Assembly (NCBI GenBank): GCA_039696685.1
Contig: CP155566.1
Location: 1,426,001 to 1,490,000 of the forward strand
Length of the DNA: 64,000 nt
Reading direction: 5' to 3'
Source of the DNA: Vibrio sp. CDRSL-10 TSBA
Lineage (GTDB): Bacteria > Pseudomonadota > Gammaproteobacteria > Enterobacterales > Vibrionaceae
Positions within the stretch are counted from its first letter, which is position 1, and each line of letters starts with the position of its first letter. The notes beneath the pieces are model-generated. The model was not told where the DNA came from and did no database searches. It was given only the letters and a program-made list of their open reading frames with translations. Of the stretch, positions 46,687 through 56,205 are shown one piece after another. The translations under genes were made by a program, and so were the position numbers.

Positions 46687-47595
46687 ATGAATACTCCATC
46701 TCGTCGTCGTCAGCCTCAAGGCGGTACCACACCGCTCACTGATTGGGGCATCTACTCAGAAACCGGTCGTCTGCAGGACGTATTAGTCGGTCCGATTGAC
46801 CATTTTGAATGGCGCACAGGTAACTCGACCTCACGCCGCCATGTAGGCGCAGGTGCCCGTTACGATTTCAATGTTGCCAAAGCGCAATACAACGAAATGC
46901 TGGACGTATATCGTCAAGCGGATGTAAATGTCCATTTTCTCGGCGCTAAAGCTGAGCAGCCTTATGCCATTTATGCCCGTGATTCATCGGTCATGACACC
47001 ATGGGGCCCGATCATCAGCCAGATGTACAGCCCGTGGCGTCGCAGTGAGTGGCTGACCGTGCTGGAATTTTATCAGCAGAAGGGTATCCCGGTTTACGAC
47101 GTCGTAACAGCGGGCTGCTTTGAAGGCGGCGACTTTATGTTGATCGAGCCGGGGGTTGTATTGTGTGGTTACTCCGGTGAGCGCACCAGTGAAGCCGGGT
47201 TACAGCAGGTCAAAGGTTGGTTTGAGAAAGAAGGCTGGGAGTTTTTCGCGGTGAAGTTTGACTCCCATTTTCTGCATATGGATGTTCAGTGCGTGATGGT
47301 GGCTGAGAAGCTTGCGGCTGTTTGTACTGCTGTGGTTCCCGATGAGCTGCTGGTGTGGCTGCGCAGCAAGAATATCGACATTATAGATATCCCTTACAAA
47401 GAGGCGATGGAACTGGGATGCAACATTGTTTCTCTGGGTAGCGAACGCGTGTTGATTCCAGCAGAAAGTCTGACTCTCAAGCAGCAGTGTAATGCTCGCG
47501 GACTGAAGGTGTTCGACCCTGATATCTCGATGATCACCAAAGGCGGTGGTGGTGTGCACTGTATGTGTCAGGCGCTGAAACGCAGCGAAAGCTAA
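46687..47595 (+). CDS. Amidinotransferase/dimethylargininase-fold hydrolase
   Basis: 302 residues of the guanidino-modifying beta/alpha-propeller superfamily (arginine deiminase, DDAH, amidinotransferase). Landmarks: YARDSSVMTPWGPI, acidic CFEGGDFMLI at about 144-153, catalytic His197 in HFLHMDVQC, and nucleophile Cys292 in GGGGVHCMCQAL. It should attack the guanidine carbon of a small substrate, releasing ammonia or an amine and leaving a ureido product. The exact substrate is unknown. Confidence 0.82.
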   Translation: MNTPSRRRQPQGGTTPLTDWGIYSETGRLQDVLVGPIDHFEWRTGNSTSRRHVGAGARYDFNVAKAQYNEMLDVYRQADVNVHFLGAKAEQPYAIYARDSSVMTPWGPIISQMYSPWRRSEWLTVLEFYQQKGIPVYDVVTAGCFEGGDFMLIEPGVVLCGYSGERTSEAGLQQVKGWFEKEGWEFFAVKFDSHFLHMDVQCVMVAEKLAAVCTAVVPDELLVWLRSKNIDIIDIPYKEAMELGCNIVSLGSERVLIPAESLTLKQQCNARGLKVFDPDISMITKGGGGVHCMCQALKRSES

Positions 47596-47623
47596 TCCCG
47601 GAATATGGATAGAGGAAGCCGAG

Positions 47624-48493
47624 ATGGAACTTGAGCTATACCGGACATTATGGGGAGTGACGGATTCGCTCTCCGATATCGCATCCCAACTCAAACGGGC
47701 GGGCTTTGACGGTGTAGAAGGCCGGGTACCGTTGGACGAAACACAGCGACTGACATTTAAGCGCCAGCTTGAAGAAACAGGGCTGAGCTACATCGCGATC
47801 ATCTTTACCGGCGGCGATGTGATTCCGAGTCAGAGCCTGGGCATTGAGGAGCATCTCCATACCCTGGAAACTCAGTTAGAGTATGCCAAACAGTTAGACG
47901 CCAGGTTTGTCAACGTACTCGCGGGCAACGATCGCTGGCCGATGGCGACTCAGGTCGAGTTTTTCAGTCGTGCGGTCGGGATTGCTAAACAAGCGGGCAT
48001 TACCTGCAGTTTTGAGACACACAGGGGCACCTCTCTTTATAGCCCTTGGTTGACTCTGGATCTGATGCAGAGAGTACCAGATATGATGTTCACCATGGAT
48101 ATCAGTCACTGGTTTCTGGTCTGCGAACGTCTGTTAAATCGCCCGGAGGATGATTTGACAGACTACCTGCAACGGGTATTCCATATTCAGGCACGTGTGG
48201 GTTATGACCAGGGCGCACAGGTTCCGCATCCAGCCGCTCCTGAGTATCAGGCGGAGCTGAAATTTCACCAGCAATTGTGGCAACAAGTGTGGCAATACCA
48301 CCAGCAGCAAGGGCGTAAGATCACCACCATGACCACAGAATTTGGGCCGGATGGCTATCTGCATCATTTGCCGTTTACTAACGTACCGGTCGCTGACTTA
48401 TGGTCGCTCAATGATTGGATTGCGCAGGAAGAACGCAATCATTTTAACCGCTTTATTCACAGTTCGCATATGAGTGATTGGGCAGAGGTTTAA
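47624..48493 (+). CDS. Sugar phosphate isomerase/epimerase-type TIM barrel protein
   Basis: 289 residues of the AP-endonuclease-2-like xylose-isomerase fold. SDIASQLKRAGFDGVEGRVP, ARFVNVLAGNDRWPMATQVE, ITCSFETHRGTSLYSPWLTL and FTMDISHWFLVCERLLN give the metal-binding Glu, Asp and His of the fold. EFGPDGYLHHLPFTN supplies a last acidic ligand. Isomerase, epimerase or dehydratase chemistry on a small acid is possible; substrate unknown. In the cluster 28 bases after the guanidino hydrolase. Confidence 0.78.
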   Translation: MELELYRTLWGVTDSLSDIASQLKRAGFDGVEGRVPLDETQRLTFKRQLEETGLSYIAIIFTGGDVIPSQSLGIEEHLHTLETQLEYAKQLDARFVNVLAGNDRWPMATQVEFFSRAVGIAKQAGITCSFETHRGTSLYSPWLTLDLMQRVPDMMFTMDISHWFLVCERLLNRPEDDLTDYLQRVFHIQARVGYDQGAQVPHPAAPEYQAELKFHQQLWQQVWQYHQQQGRKITTMTTEFGPDGYLHHLPFTNVPVADLWSLNDWIAQEERNHFNRFIHSSHMSDWAEV

Positions 48494-48507
48494 CAAGGGA
48501 TTGAATT

Positions 48508-49557
48508 ATGACAGCAAAACAAGGCGCTTTTACTGAAATACCGGTGGTGAATGTTGAAGGGCTATTTAGTGATAGCCTGGAGCAGCGCAAAGAAGTGGCT
48601 CAGGCAATGGGCAAAGCGGCCAGTGAAGTGGGATTTTTATATGTGATCGGTCATGGAATTCCGGCTGAAACTATCGCCGGACTGCGTCAGGCCGCGAAAC
48701 GGTTTTTTGCCCAGCCGTTTGATAGCAAAATGCAGTATTACATTGGCAGCTCTAAAACCCACAAGGGCTTTGTGCCTGAAGGGGAAGAGATTTACGGAAC
48801 CGGTAAACCGGATAACAAAGAGGCTTACGATGTTGGTTTCCCCGCACCTAAAGATAACCCGTATGTGCTGACTAATACCCCGTTGATCGGTGAAAATGAG
48901 TGGCCGGATCTGGCAGATTTTCGCGAACCGGTACTGGCGTACTACAACACGGTGTTTGCTCTGGGACGCAAACTATTTTCTGGCTTTGCGCTCGCACTGG
49001 GGCTGGACGAGGATTACTTCGAAGAGATGGTGACATGCCCGCCGGCTAAGCTGCGTCTTATTCATTATCCGTTTGATGAAAAGGTTCAGGATCGTCCGGG
49101 TATTGGTGCTCACACAGACTATGAATGCTTCACTATGTTGCTGCCGGACCAACCTGGCTTGGAAGTGATGAATGAAGAGGGTGAGTGGATTGATGCGCCA
49201 CCATTCAGAGAGGGAGCAGAAGAAGCGCTGGTGATTAATATTGGCGATATGCTGGAAGTACTGACAGCCGGACAGTTTGTTGCGACCTCTCACCGGGTAC
49301 GTAAAGTCGCGCATGAGCGTTACTCTTTTCCGCTGTTTTTTGCCTGTGATTACGACACTTTGGTTAAACCGTTACCGCAGTTTGATGACGGTAAGCATCA
49401 GTACAAGGAGCTGAGTATTGGTGAACATATGTATAGTCAGGCACTGCAAACCTATCGTTATTTGCGTGAAAAAATGGCAAATGGTGAATTAACGTTACCG
49501 GAAAGAGCCACCGGGGTTGCTACGTTCGGACATCTGAAAAAGCATAATAAAGGTTGA
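48508..49557 (+). CDS. 2-oxoglutarate/Fe(II) oxygenase of the isopenicillin N synthase superfamily
   Basis: 349 residues. N-terminal DIOX_N region ([20 protein letters not shown]) and catalytic jelly roll with iron ligands His202 and Asp204 ([11 protein letters not shown]) and His262 (ATSHRVRKV), then Arg271-Tyr-Ser273 for 2-oxoglutarate. The family includes the ethylene-forming enzyme and homoarginine hydroxylases, which act on guanidino amino acids, so hydroxylation of a guanidino substrate fits the neighbours (inference). It follows the TIM-barrel gene by 14 bases. Confidence 0.85.
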   Translation: MTAKQGAFTEIPVVNVEGLFSDSLEQRKEVAQAMGKAASEVGFLYVIGHGIPAETIAGLRQAAKRFFAQPFDSKMQYYIGSSKTHKGFVPEGEEIYGTGKPDNKEAYDVGFPAPKDNPYVLTNTPLIGENEWPDLADFREPVLAYYNTVFALGRKLFSGFALALGLDEDYFEEMVTCPPAKLRLIHYPFDEKVQDRPGIGAHTDYECFTMLLPDQPGLEVMNEEGEWIDAPPFREGAEEALVINIGDMLEVLTAGQFVATSHRVRKVAHERYSFPLFFACDYDTLVKPLPQFDDGKHQYKELSIGEHMYSQALQTYRYLREKMANGELTLPERATGVATFGHLKKHNKG

Positions 49558-49666
49558 ATATCAAAGAGTGAATCTTAACGGCAAAGGCCGTTTAACATCC
49601 TCATTATTATAAGTTTATTTGTATATATATTTACTTTTTACATTGAGTCACAAAGGAAGATAAATC

Positions 49667-50467
49667 ATGGAAAGAATCAACAAACTATTGGTATCAGTGC
49701 TACTGACCACTTCGCTGGGAATGGCTTCTAATGCCGCTATGGCACAAACGACCATCAATGAGGGTAAGCTGGTGGTGGGGATGGAGGTCAGCTATCCACC
49801 ATTCGAATCGTATGAAGGCGATAAAGTTGTCGGATTTGATCCGGAACTGAGTGCGCTGCTGGCTGACAAGATGAGTCTGGGACACAGTTTTAGTGATAAT
49901 AAATTTACCGGCCTGATTCTTGGTCTGACATCGAAAAAATTTGATGCAGTGATTTCCGGTATGTACATCATTCCGGATCGTCTTAAAAAAGCCGATGCCA
50001 TTCCTTATGCCCGCACCGGTGCTTCTATTCTGGTCAATAAAGGCAGTGACGTGACTCCGAAAACAGAGCACGATTTATGTGGTGTTAAGGTCGGTTTGCA
50101 ACAGGGGACTACCTGGGTTAAGGCTCTGAATTCCTTATCCGACAGTTACTGTAGTGCAAATGGTCTAGAGCCGATTCAGGTACTGGAATTTCCATCGGCG
50201 CCAGAAGTGACTCAGGCGCTGTTGTCACGCAATGTTCAGGCTCAGCTTGAAATTGCCGGTGCAGCTCAGATGTTTGTTGAACGCACCAAAGGTCGGGTTG
50301 AAATTAGCTCACCGGAACTGGTTTTCCCACAAACGCTTGGCATTTATGTCAGCAAAGATAACCCGGCACTGAAGAGTCAGTTGCAGACTGCGATGGCTGA
50401 AATCAAAGCTGATGGTTCTTACTACGATCTGATTCATAAATACGAACTGACTCCGGTAGAGGAGTAA
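49667..50467 (+). CDS. Amino-acid-type ABC transporter substrate-binding protein
   Basis: 266 residues, family 3 of periplasmic binding proteins. Signal peptide ends NAAMAQ; LVVGMEVSYPPFESYEGDKV and GFDPELSALLADKM are the classic N-terminal ligand site, followed by AVISGMYIIPDRLKKADAIP. It should bind the cluster's substrate, a polar amino acid or guanidino compound. GAAGGA... precedes the ATG. A hairpin just after the stop separates it from the permease-ATPase gene. Confidence 0.9.
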   Translation: MERINKLLVSVLLTTSLGMASNAAMAQTTINEGKLVVGMEVSYPPFESYEGDKVVGFDPELSALLADKMSLGHSFSDNKFTGLILGLTSKKFDAVISGMYIIPDRLKKADAIPYARTGASILVNKGSDVTPKTEHDLCGVKVGLQQGTTWVKALNSLSDSYCSANGLEPIQVLEFPSAPEVTQALLSRNVQAQLEIAGAAQMFVERTKGRVEISSPELVFPQTLGIYVSKDNPALKSQLQTAMAEIKADGSYYDLIHKYELTPVEE

Positions 50468-50476
50468 TGCAGCGGG

Positions 50477-50535
50477 CCCCGGATGTTGTCCGGGGTCTAT
50501 TTCGTTGCAATACGCCCAGTCGTTCCGATTGGGCG
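50477..50535 (+). terminator. Two hairpins between binding-protein and permease genes
   Basis: CCCCGGA / TCCGGGG (50477-50483 with 50489-50495), then CGCCCA / TGGGCG (50513-50518 with 50530-50535). No U run, so probably partial termination or mRNA-end protection, giving more binding protein than transporter. Confidence 0.6.
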
Positions 50536-50568
50536 GTGTTACCCGTAAAAAGCTGTCGGAGTTAGAGT

Positions 50569-52099
50569 ATGAGTTTAGATTGGGATTATTTCTTTTCGCT
50601 GTTTACCATGTCTGCGTTTTATGACGCGTGCGTGACGGTGATCATTCTGAGCACCTTATCCTGGGCACTGGGTGCAGTACTGGGTTTTGTGGTTGCTTGT
50701 GCCAAGTTATCAGAGAAAAAATGGCTGTCTGTGCCTACCGGATTGTATGTCTGGTTCTTCCGTAGTGTTCCGCTGCTGGTTGTGCTGGTATTTGTTTATA
50801 ACATGCCGCAGCTGTTTCCCTCGACCGGTGCTTATCTTGGTGTGCCTTTTATTGCCGGTCTGGTCAGTCTGGTTGTGACCGAGTCGGCCTATATGGCGGA
50901 GATTCATCGCAGTGGTCTGCTGTCGGTTGCTAAAGGTCAGCGTGAAGCCGGCCACGCATTGAGTATCGGGTTTCTTGGTATTCAGCGAATTATTGTGATA
51001 CCGCAGGCGATCCGGGTTTCAATGCCCGCGATGATCAATGAGTTCGTTACCATTATTAAACTGAGCTCTCTGGTATCGGCTATCTCGTTACCAGAACTGC
51101 TGCAAACTGGCCAGCGTCTCTATTCACAAAACTTTCTGGTCATGGAAACTCTGCTGGCTGTTGCGGTGTATTACGTAGCGATTGTCACCATTTTCGGCTC
51201 GGTGCTGCACTGGGCGGAAAAGAAAATGGATATACCTTCCCGCGCGCCAGAAACCCTATCTGATCATCAGTGTGAGCAGTTACGCCGTGATGCTGCTGCC
51301 GTGGTTCGTCCTTTGTTGCCACAGGCGCAAAAAGGTGCACCTAATGCGCTAGAGTTGCAGGGTATTACCAAATCTTATGGCAAGCATCAGGTGTTAAAAT
51401 CGATTGATTTGACAGTGAAACCAGGTGAAGTTTCTTAGTCTTATTGGTCCTTCCGGCTCAGGTAAGACAACGTTGATCCGCACCATTAATGATCTGGAAT
51501 CGATAGATGGCGGCGAGATAGTGTTGTATGGTGAGGACTACATTAAAGGCGGGGTGGTTGCCAATAAACGCCGGGTTCGCGAAGGCATCAAACGTATTGG
51601 TATGGTATTCCAGTCTTTTAATCTATTCCCTCATAAAACCGCCCTGCAGAACGTGATGATTGCCCCGCGCTATCATGGCAAAAACAGCAGCCACGAAGAA
51701 GCTAAAAAGCAGGCCCTGTATCTGTTGGATCGGGTCGGGTTACTGGCTCATGCGGAAAAATATCCGCATCAACTTTCTGGTGGTCAGCAGCAGCGAGTGG
51801 CGATTGCACGTTCACTGGCGATGTCGCCGGATATCATGTTGTTTGATGAACCAACCTCAGCACTGGACCCTGAGATGGTCGGTGAGGTGCTCAAGGTTAT
51901 TCAGGATCTGGCTAAAGAGGGGATGACGATGATCATTGTCACCCACGAAATGGACTTCGCGCTATCGGTCTCTGACCGGGTAATTATGATGGAAAACGGT
52001 ATTGTGCAGGTTGATGCGCCGCCAAGCGAGATTCTCGGCCAGCAAGATAGCGAGCAATGTTTTGAACGTATTAAGGAATTTATGGGGAGAGCGGCATAA
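50569..52099 (+). CDS. Fused amino-acid ABC permease-ATPase (frameshifted as sequenced)
   Basis: About 509 residues after correction. Residues 1-220: HisM/GlnP-type permease ([40 protein letters not shown]). Linker around 225-265. C-terminal ATPase: [20 protein letters not shown], Walker [10 protein letters not shown], signature [16 protein letters not shown], Walker [13 protein letters not shown], ending FMGRAA. The frame fails at GTTTC (TTT 51431-51433), inside the beta-strand before Walker A; one T less gives [18 protein letters not shown]. Both domains are then one chain with no start codon between them. Confidence 0.88.
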
Positions 52100-52830
52100 T
52101 GGACAGCCAGGAAAAGCAGTTACGACAGGACTTGGCTGCAGCATATCGCCTTGCCGCTATGCTGGGCTGGGAAGATACCCTATATACCCATTTTTCTGCG
52201 CGCCTACCCGGAGAAGGGGAGCCACGATTTTTGATTAACCCGTTCGGCCTGATGTTTGATGAAGTCACCGCCAGCAGCCTGATTATTGTTGATGCAAATG
52301 GTCAAATTGTCAGCGGTGATGCCAAATACAATCCGGCCGGTTTTACGATTCATAGTGCTGTGCATATGGCTCGCGATGATGCGCATTGTGTCATTCACAC
52401 GCACACATTAGCCGGTATGGCCGTCGCGGCCTGTGAAAAAGGGCTACTCAACGTCAATCAGATAAGCGCTGAGTTTCACGACCAACTGGGTTATCACGAT
52501 TATGAAGGTGTGGCGTTTAATCTTGAAGAGCGCAGCCGCATTCAGCAGTCTCTGGACAACAATATGGCGCTGATATTGCGCAATCATGGTTTACTCAGTG
52601 TCGGAGAAACGGTAGCGGATGCGTTTCAGGTCATGTTCTACCTAAACAAAGCGTGTGAAATTCAGCTTGCGGCAGCACAGATGTCGGGGATTTCGAACAT
52701 CTCTTTGATCCCGGCCAAACTGGCGGATTACGTTTCTGGTCAGTTTAAAAAGGTGGCCAGTGAGCGGCAAATTGTCTGGCAGGCGTGGTTACGAAAGCTG
52801 GATCGTCTCGACCCTTCTTATAAGGAGTAA
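52099..52830 (+). CDS. Class II aldolase/adducin family protein
   Basis: 243 residues with the FucA/AraD fold. LGWEDTLYTHFSARLPGEGE and FLINPFGLMFDEVTASSL are adducin-type N-terminal motifs; the zinc histidines are in VIHTHTLAGMAVAAC and RNHGLLSVG. Adducin-like members include decarboxylases and proteins without aldol chemistry, so the reaction is open. The ATG overlaps the end of the ABC gene. Confidence 0.85.
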   Translation: MDSQEKQLRQDLAAAYRLAAMLGWEDTLYTHFSARLPGEGEPRFLINPFGLMFDEVTASSLIIVDANGQIVSGDAKYNPAGFTIHSAVHMARDDAHCVIHTHTLAGMAVAACEKGLLNVNQISAEFHDQLGYHDYEGVAFNLEERSRIQQSLDNNMALILRNHGLLSVGETVADAFQVMFYLNKACEIQLAAAQMSGISNISLIPAKLADYVSGQFKKVASERQIVWQAWLRKLDRLDPSYKE

Positions 52831-53736
52831 TGATGACCAATCCCGTAGTACTGATTGCTACCAATGACCCGCATTACGGTGAGAAACTACGTCAATGTGC
52901 GGTAAGTACAGTCTCTGATGTCGACTGGGTATTCCCCGGAGAGAAAGCGGCCCTCAATGCCAGTGTTGCCGCTTGCTGGTATCCACAGAGCGATTTGGTG
53001 ACTCAGTACCCCGCATTGCGCTGTCTGCATTCTGTCGGTGCTGGTAGTGACAATCTCGGCTCTCTGCTCAGTACTGACCTGGAGGTACGACGTATTGTCG
53101 ACCAGGAGCAGAAAGTTGGTATGTTTGAGTATATTCTGTGGGGAATTCTTTATTATCAGAGAGATATGGACCGTTATTTAACAGCACAACATTCCCGGCA
53201 ATGGCAGGCATTCCATCAGCGTCGAGCATGTGATACTCGGGTTGGTATTCTCGGCTTGGGAGAGATAGGTGGCTATGTGGCTTGTTGTCTGGCGGAGATG
53301 GGTTATCAGGTCAGCGGCTGGTCCAGAAACCGCGAAAAGATTACGCGGCGTTCAGTCTTACTCTGGTGTTAATGACGTGAACACTATGTTGGGTGATCTG
53401 GATATACTGGTGAATCTGCTGCCACTCAATGAGCAAACCGAGGGCATTCTCAATAGAGCTTTATTGTCACGTTTGCCAAAGCGGGCTGCTCTGATTCACT
53501 GTGGGCGAGGCGCACAGTTGGTTGAACAGGATTTAATTGATCTTTTGGATCATGAGCAATTACGCGGTTCGATACTGGATGTGTTTGCGATCGAACCATT
53601 ACCAGAGTCCAGCAATCTTTGGTCGATGGATAAAGTGCTCGTCACCCCCCACATTGCTTCCAGTGCTAGTATCCCCCAAATTGTCAGGCAAATTTCCGCG
53701 ACAGCCAGTGAATTAGCACAGCAGGAAAATCGTTGA
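52830..53736 (+). CDS. D-2-hydroxyacid dehydrogenase, GhrA-like (frameshifted as sequenced)
   Basis: About 301 residues after correction; NAD(P)-dependent reductase of glyoxylate/hydroxypyruvate type. LHSVGAGSDNLG, Rossmann GILGLGEIGGYVA, catalytic Arg in HCGRGAQLVEQD, Glu in FAIEPLPE and His in VTPHIASSA. The frame breaks at GAAAC (AAA 53327-53329); removing one A gives SGWSRTAKRLRGVQSYSG. AAGGAG precedes the start, which shares a base with the aldolase stop. Last gene of the cluster. Confidence 0.88.
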
Positions 53737-53758
53737 CCCGTGTTGTGTGTTTTTAGGG

Positions 53759-53772
53759 GTGATGTTAATCAC
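53759..53772. promoter_or_regulatory. CRP-like site
   Basis: GTGA-TGTTAA-TCAC has the correct six-base spacer of a CRP (or FNR-like) site, upstream of a possible -10 TAGAAT at 53782. Only the core is conserved. Confidence 0.35.
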
Positions 53773-53799
53773 AAAAACTGTTAGAATCCGATTACTTTG

Positions 53800-53823
53800 A
53801 AAAGTTGGCCAGTGCCAACTTTT
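53800..53823 (+). terminator. Hairpin with U run in the ybiT leader
   Basis: Perfect stem AAAAGTTGGC / GCCAACTTTT (53800-53809 with 53814-53823), four-base loop. It may end the catabolic cluster, or, if ybiT transcription begins upstream, act as an attenuator 35 bases before its start. Confidence 0.65.
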
Positions 53824-53857
53824 CGCTTATTTACAATCCAACAACTTGGGATTCCCT

Positions 53858-55453
53858 GTGCTAACGACTGCAAACATCACCATGCAATTTGGCGATAAGC
53901 CATTATTTGAAAATATCTCGATTAAATTTGGTAATGGTAACCGTTACGGCCTGATCGGTGCGAACGGTTGTGGTAAATCCACGTTTATGAAAATCCTTGG
54001 CGGTGAACTGGAGCCGTCTTCTGGTTCGGTTTCAAAGGATCCGAATGAACGTATGGCCAAACTTGGTCAGGATCAGTTTGCCTTCGAAGCATTCACTGTT
54101 ATCGATACAGTAATTATGGGTCACAAAGAGTTGTGGAAGGTAAAAGAAGAGCGCGATCGTATCTATGCTTTACCTGAAATGTCAGATGAAGATGGTATGC
54201 GTGTTGGCGATCTTGAAACTGAATTCGCTGAGATGGACGGTTACTCGGCAGAAGCACGTGCCGGCGAGCTGCTGCTTGGCCTGGGTATTCCGGAAGCGCA
54301 ACACTTCGGTCTGATGAGTGAAGTGGCTCCTGGTCTGAAACTGCGTGTGCTGCTGGCACAGGTGCTGTTTGCTGAGCCAGAGATTCTGCTGCTTGACGAA
54401 CCAACCAACAACCTGGACATGCACACCATCGCCTGGCTGGAGCAAACTCTGCTGGCGCGTAACTGCACCATGATCATTATCTCGCACGACCGTCACTTCC
54501 TGAACACCGTATGTACGCATATGGCGGATCTGGATTACGGTGAACTGCGTCTGTTCCACGGTAACTACGACCAGTACATGATTGCTGCAGAGCAAGCCCG
54601 TGAGCGTCTGCATGCGGATAACGCGAAGAAGAAAGCACAGATTGCTGAACTGCAAACCTTCGTAAGCCGCTTCTCGGCTAACGCATCAAAAGCGAAACAG
54701 GCGACGTCACGTCAGAAGCAACTGGATAAAATCCAGCTTGATGAAGTGAAGCCGTCCAGCCGTCAGTCTCCGTTCATTCGTTTTGAGCAGGAAAAAGAGC
54801 TGTTCCGTAATGCACTGGAAGTCGAAGGTCTGAAACAGGGTTACGAAGAAAACATTCTGTTTAACGGCGTGAACCTGATGGTTGAAGTGGGTGAGCGTAT
54901 CGCCATCATCGGTGAAAACGGTATCGGTAAATCGACTCTGCTGAACACTCTGGCTGGCGCGATGGATCCGATGGCGGGTATGATCAAATGGTCTGAAAAC
55001 AACAACATCGGCTTCTATGCTCAGGACCACGCTCACGACTTCAGTGAAGATATGTCTCTGATTGACTGGATGGGACAGTGGAAGAAAGACGGTGATGACG
55101 AGCAGACCGTGCGCGGTATTCTGGGTCGTATGCTGTTCTCACAAAACGATATCAAGAAATCGGTAAAAGTGATTTCTGGTGGTGAACAAGGTCGTATGCT
55201 GTTTGGTAAGCTGATCATGCAAAAGCCAAACATCCTGCTGATGGACGAACCAACCAACCACATGGATATGGAATCGATTGAAGCCCTGAACCTGGCGCTG
55301 GAAAACTACAAAGGCACACTGCTGTTTGTTTCTCATGACCGTCAGTTCGTATCATCGATTGCAACGCGCATCATCGAGATCACCAAAGAAGGTGTGAACG
55401 ATTTCCACGGTACTTACGATGAGTATCTGGCTAAACAGGGCCTGACTGGCTAA
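53858..55453 (+). CDS. ybiT: ABC-F family ATPase YbiT
   Basis: About 531-residue soluble protein with two ABC domains and no membrane part; ABC-F proteins act on ribosomes. First Walker [10 protein letters not shown], signature region [20 protein letters not shown], Walker [13 protein letters not shown]; the inter-domain linker is rich in Lys/Gln ([16 protein letters not shown]); second Walker [10 protein letters not shown], signature [15 protein letters not shown], Walker [15 protein letters not shown] at 53858 gives [15 protein letters not shown], the usual YbiT start; an upstream TTG is unlikely. Confidence 0.93.
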   Translation: MLTTANITMQFGDKPLFENISIKFGNGNRYGLIGANGCGKSTFMKILGGELEPSSGSVSKDPNERMAKLGQDQFAFEAFTVIDTVIMGHKELWKVKEERDRIYALPEMSDEDGMRVGDLETEFAEMDGYSAEARAGELLLGLGIPEAQHFGLMSEVAPGLKLRVLLAQVLFAEPEILLLDEPTNNLDMHTIAWLEQTLLARNCTMIIISHDRHFLNTVCTHMADLDYGELRLFHGNYDQYMIAAEQARERLHADNAKKKAQIAELQTFVSRFSANASKAKQATSRQKQLDKIQLDEVKPSSRQSPFIRFEQEKELFRNALEVEGLKQGYEENILFNGVNLMVEVGERIAIIGENGIGKSTLLNTLAGAMDPMAGMIKWSENNNIGFYAQDHAHDFSEDMSLIDWMGQWKKDGDDEQTVRGILGRMLFSQNDIKKSVKVISGGEQGRMLFGKLIMQKPNILLMDEPTNHMDMESIEALNLALENYKGTLLFVSHDRQFVSSIATRIIEITKEGVNDFHGTYDEYLAKQGLTG

Positions 55454-55490
55454 TGACGGTTTAACACCGTTCAAGCCAAAAATTATTGGA

Positions 55491-55517
55491 ACCACCGCAT
55501 AACGCGGTGGTTTTTTT
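55491..55517 (+). terminator. ybiT terminator
   Basis: Stem ACCACCGC / GCGGTGGT (55491-55498 with 55504-55511), ATAAC loop, T run. Confidence 0.92.
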
Positions 55518-55635
55518 ATGGACGTTTCCAAACTGTCTGGTTATCGGGGTGTGTTTTGGTAGCAGCATCTCAAGCGCGATCGACTACACTTTTGAGCATA
55601 GATTCACAAAGAGGTCATCCGGCTCAGGGCCGGGG

Positions 55636-56182
55636 ATGGAGGCGGCATTGGACGCGCAAACTCTTGCATCACATGTTTTTTTGCTGGTGGCAGGGCTGCT
55701 GATACTGTTGCTGACAGTTTCGGTGGTTTATCAAGCCGGGCAGTATCGGCGGCGAGATCGTCTGGCGCACAGTTATTCACGTCAACGCGTGCTGTGGCAG
55801 GCGCAATTCAAGCAAGATGTGTCTGCATTCAGCGCATTGGCGATGAAGCATTACTACAGCGTAAAAGATTTAGACCGTTTGCTGGCTGAGAAAGTCTTTG
55901 CTCAGGATGTGCGAGAATTGAATCAGCTGCGGGTCCGGGTGCGTCTCAGCCTCGACCCTTATCAAACCATCGATAGTGATGATACCAAGTTGATCCGTAG
56001 TATGCGCCGGGTCATCGTCCATTTTGAAACCCAGCACTATGAGGGGCTGGATTATGAACTGTTGCGCATTGAGCGTTGTGCGCAGCGCATTCTGCATCAG
56101 GAGCGGCACAAATCTTCACGCCTGGCGCGCTTCGGCACTATAGAGCCGGATACTACGGCGGGCAACTCACCACGTTTCCTGA
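55636..56182 (+). CDS. Single-span membrane protein of unknown function (stop lost by frameshift as sequenced)
   Basis: Not recognised by name. About 181 residues: a membrane helix near the start (VFLLVAGLLILLLTVSVVYQ), then a charged, helical cytoplasmic region (RRRDRLAHSYSRQRVLWQAQ, LDRLLAEKVFAQDVRELNQL, IERCAQRILHQERHKSSRLA). As written the frame continues to 56439, across the antisense of the convergent acdR gene. If the GTTTC at 56174-56178 loses one T, as in fifteen other cases, the protein ends NSPRS at 56182, before acdR. The frame upstream of 55636 is the translated ybiT terminator. Confidence 0.6.
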
Positions 56183-56205
56183 AGCCGGACTCAATCTCTC
56201 CTGGC

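Noticed and set aside
55486..55635. N-terminal extension of the membrane protein
   Set aside because: The first codons translate the ybiT terminator hairpin; the membrane helix and plausible start lie at 55636.
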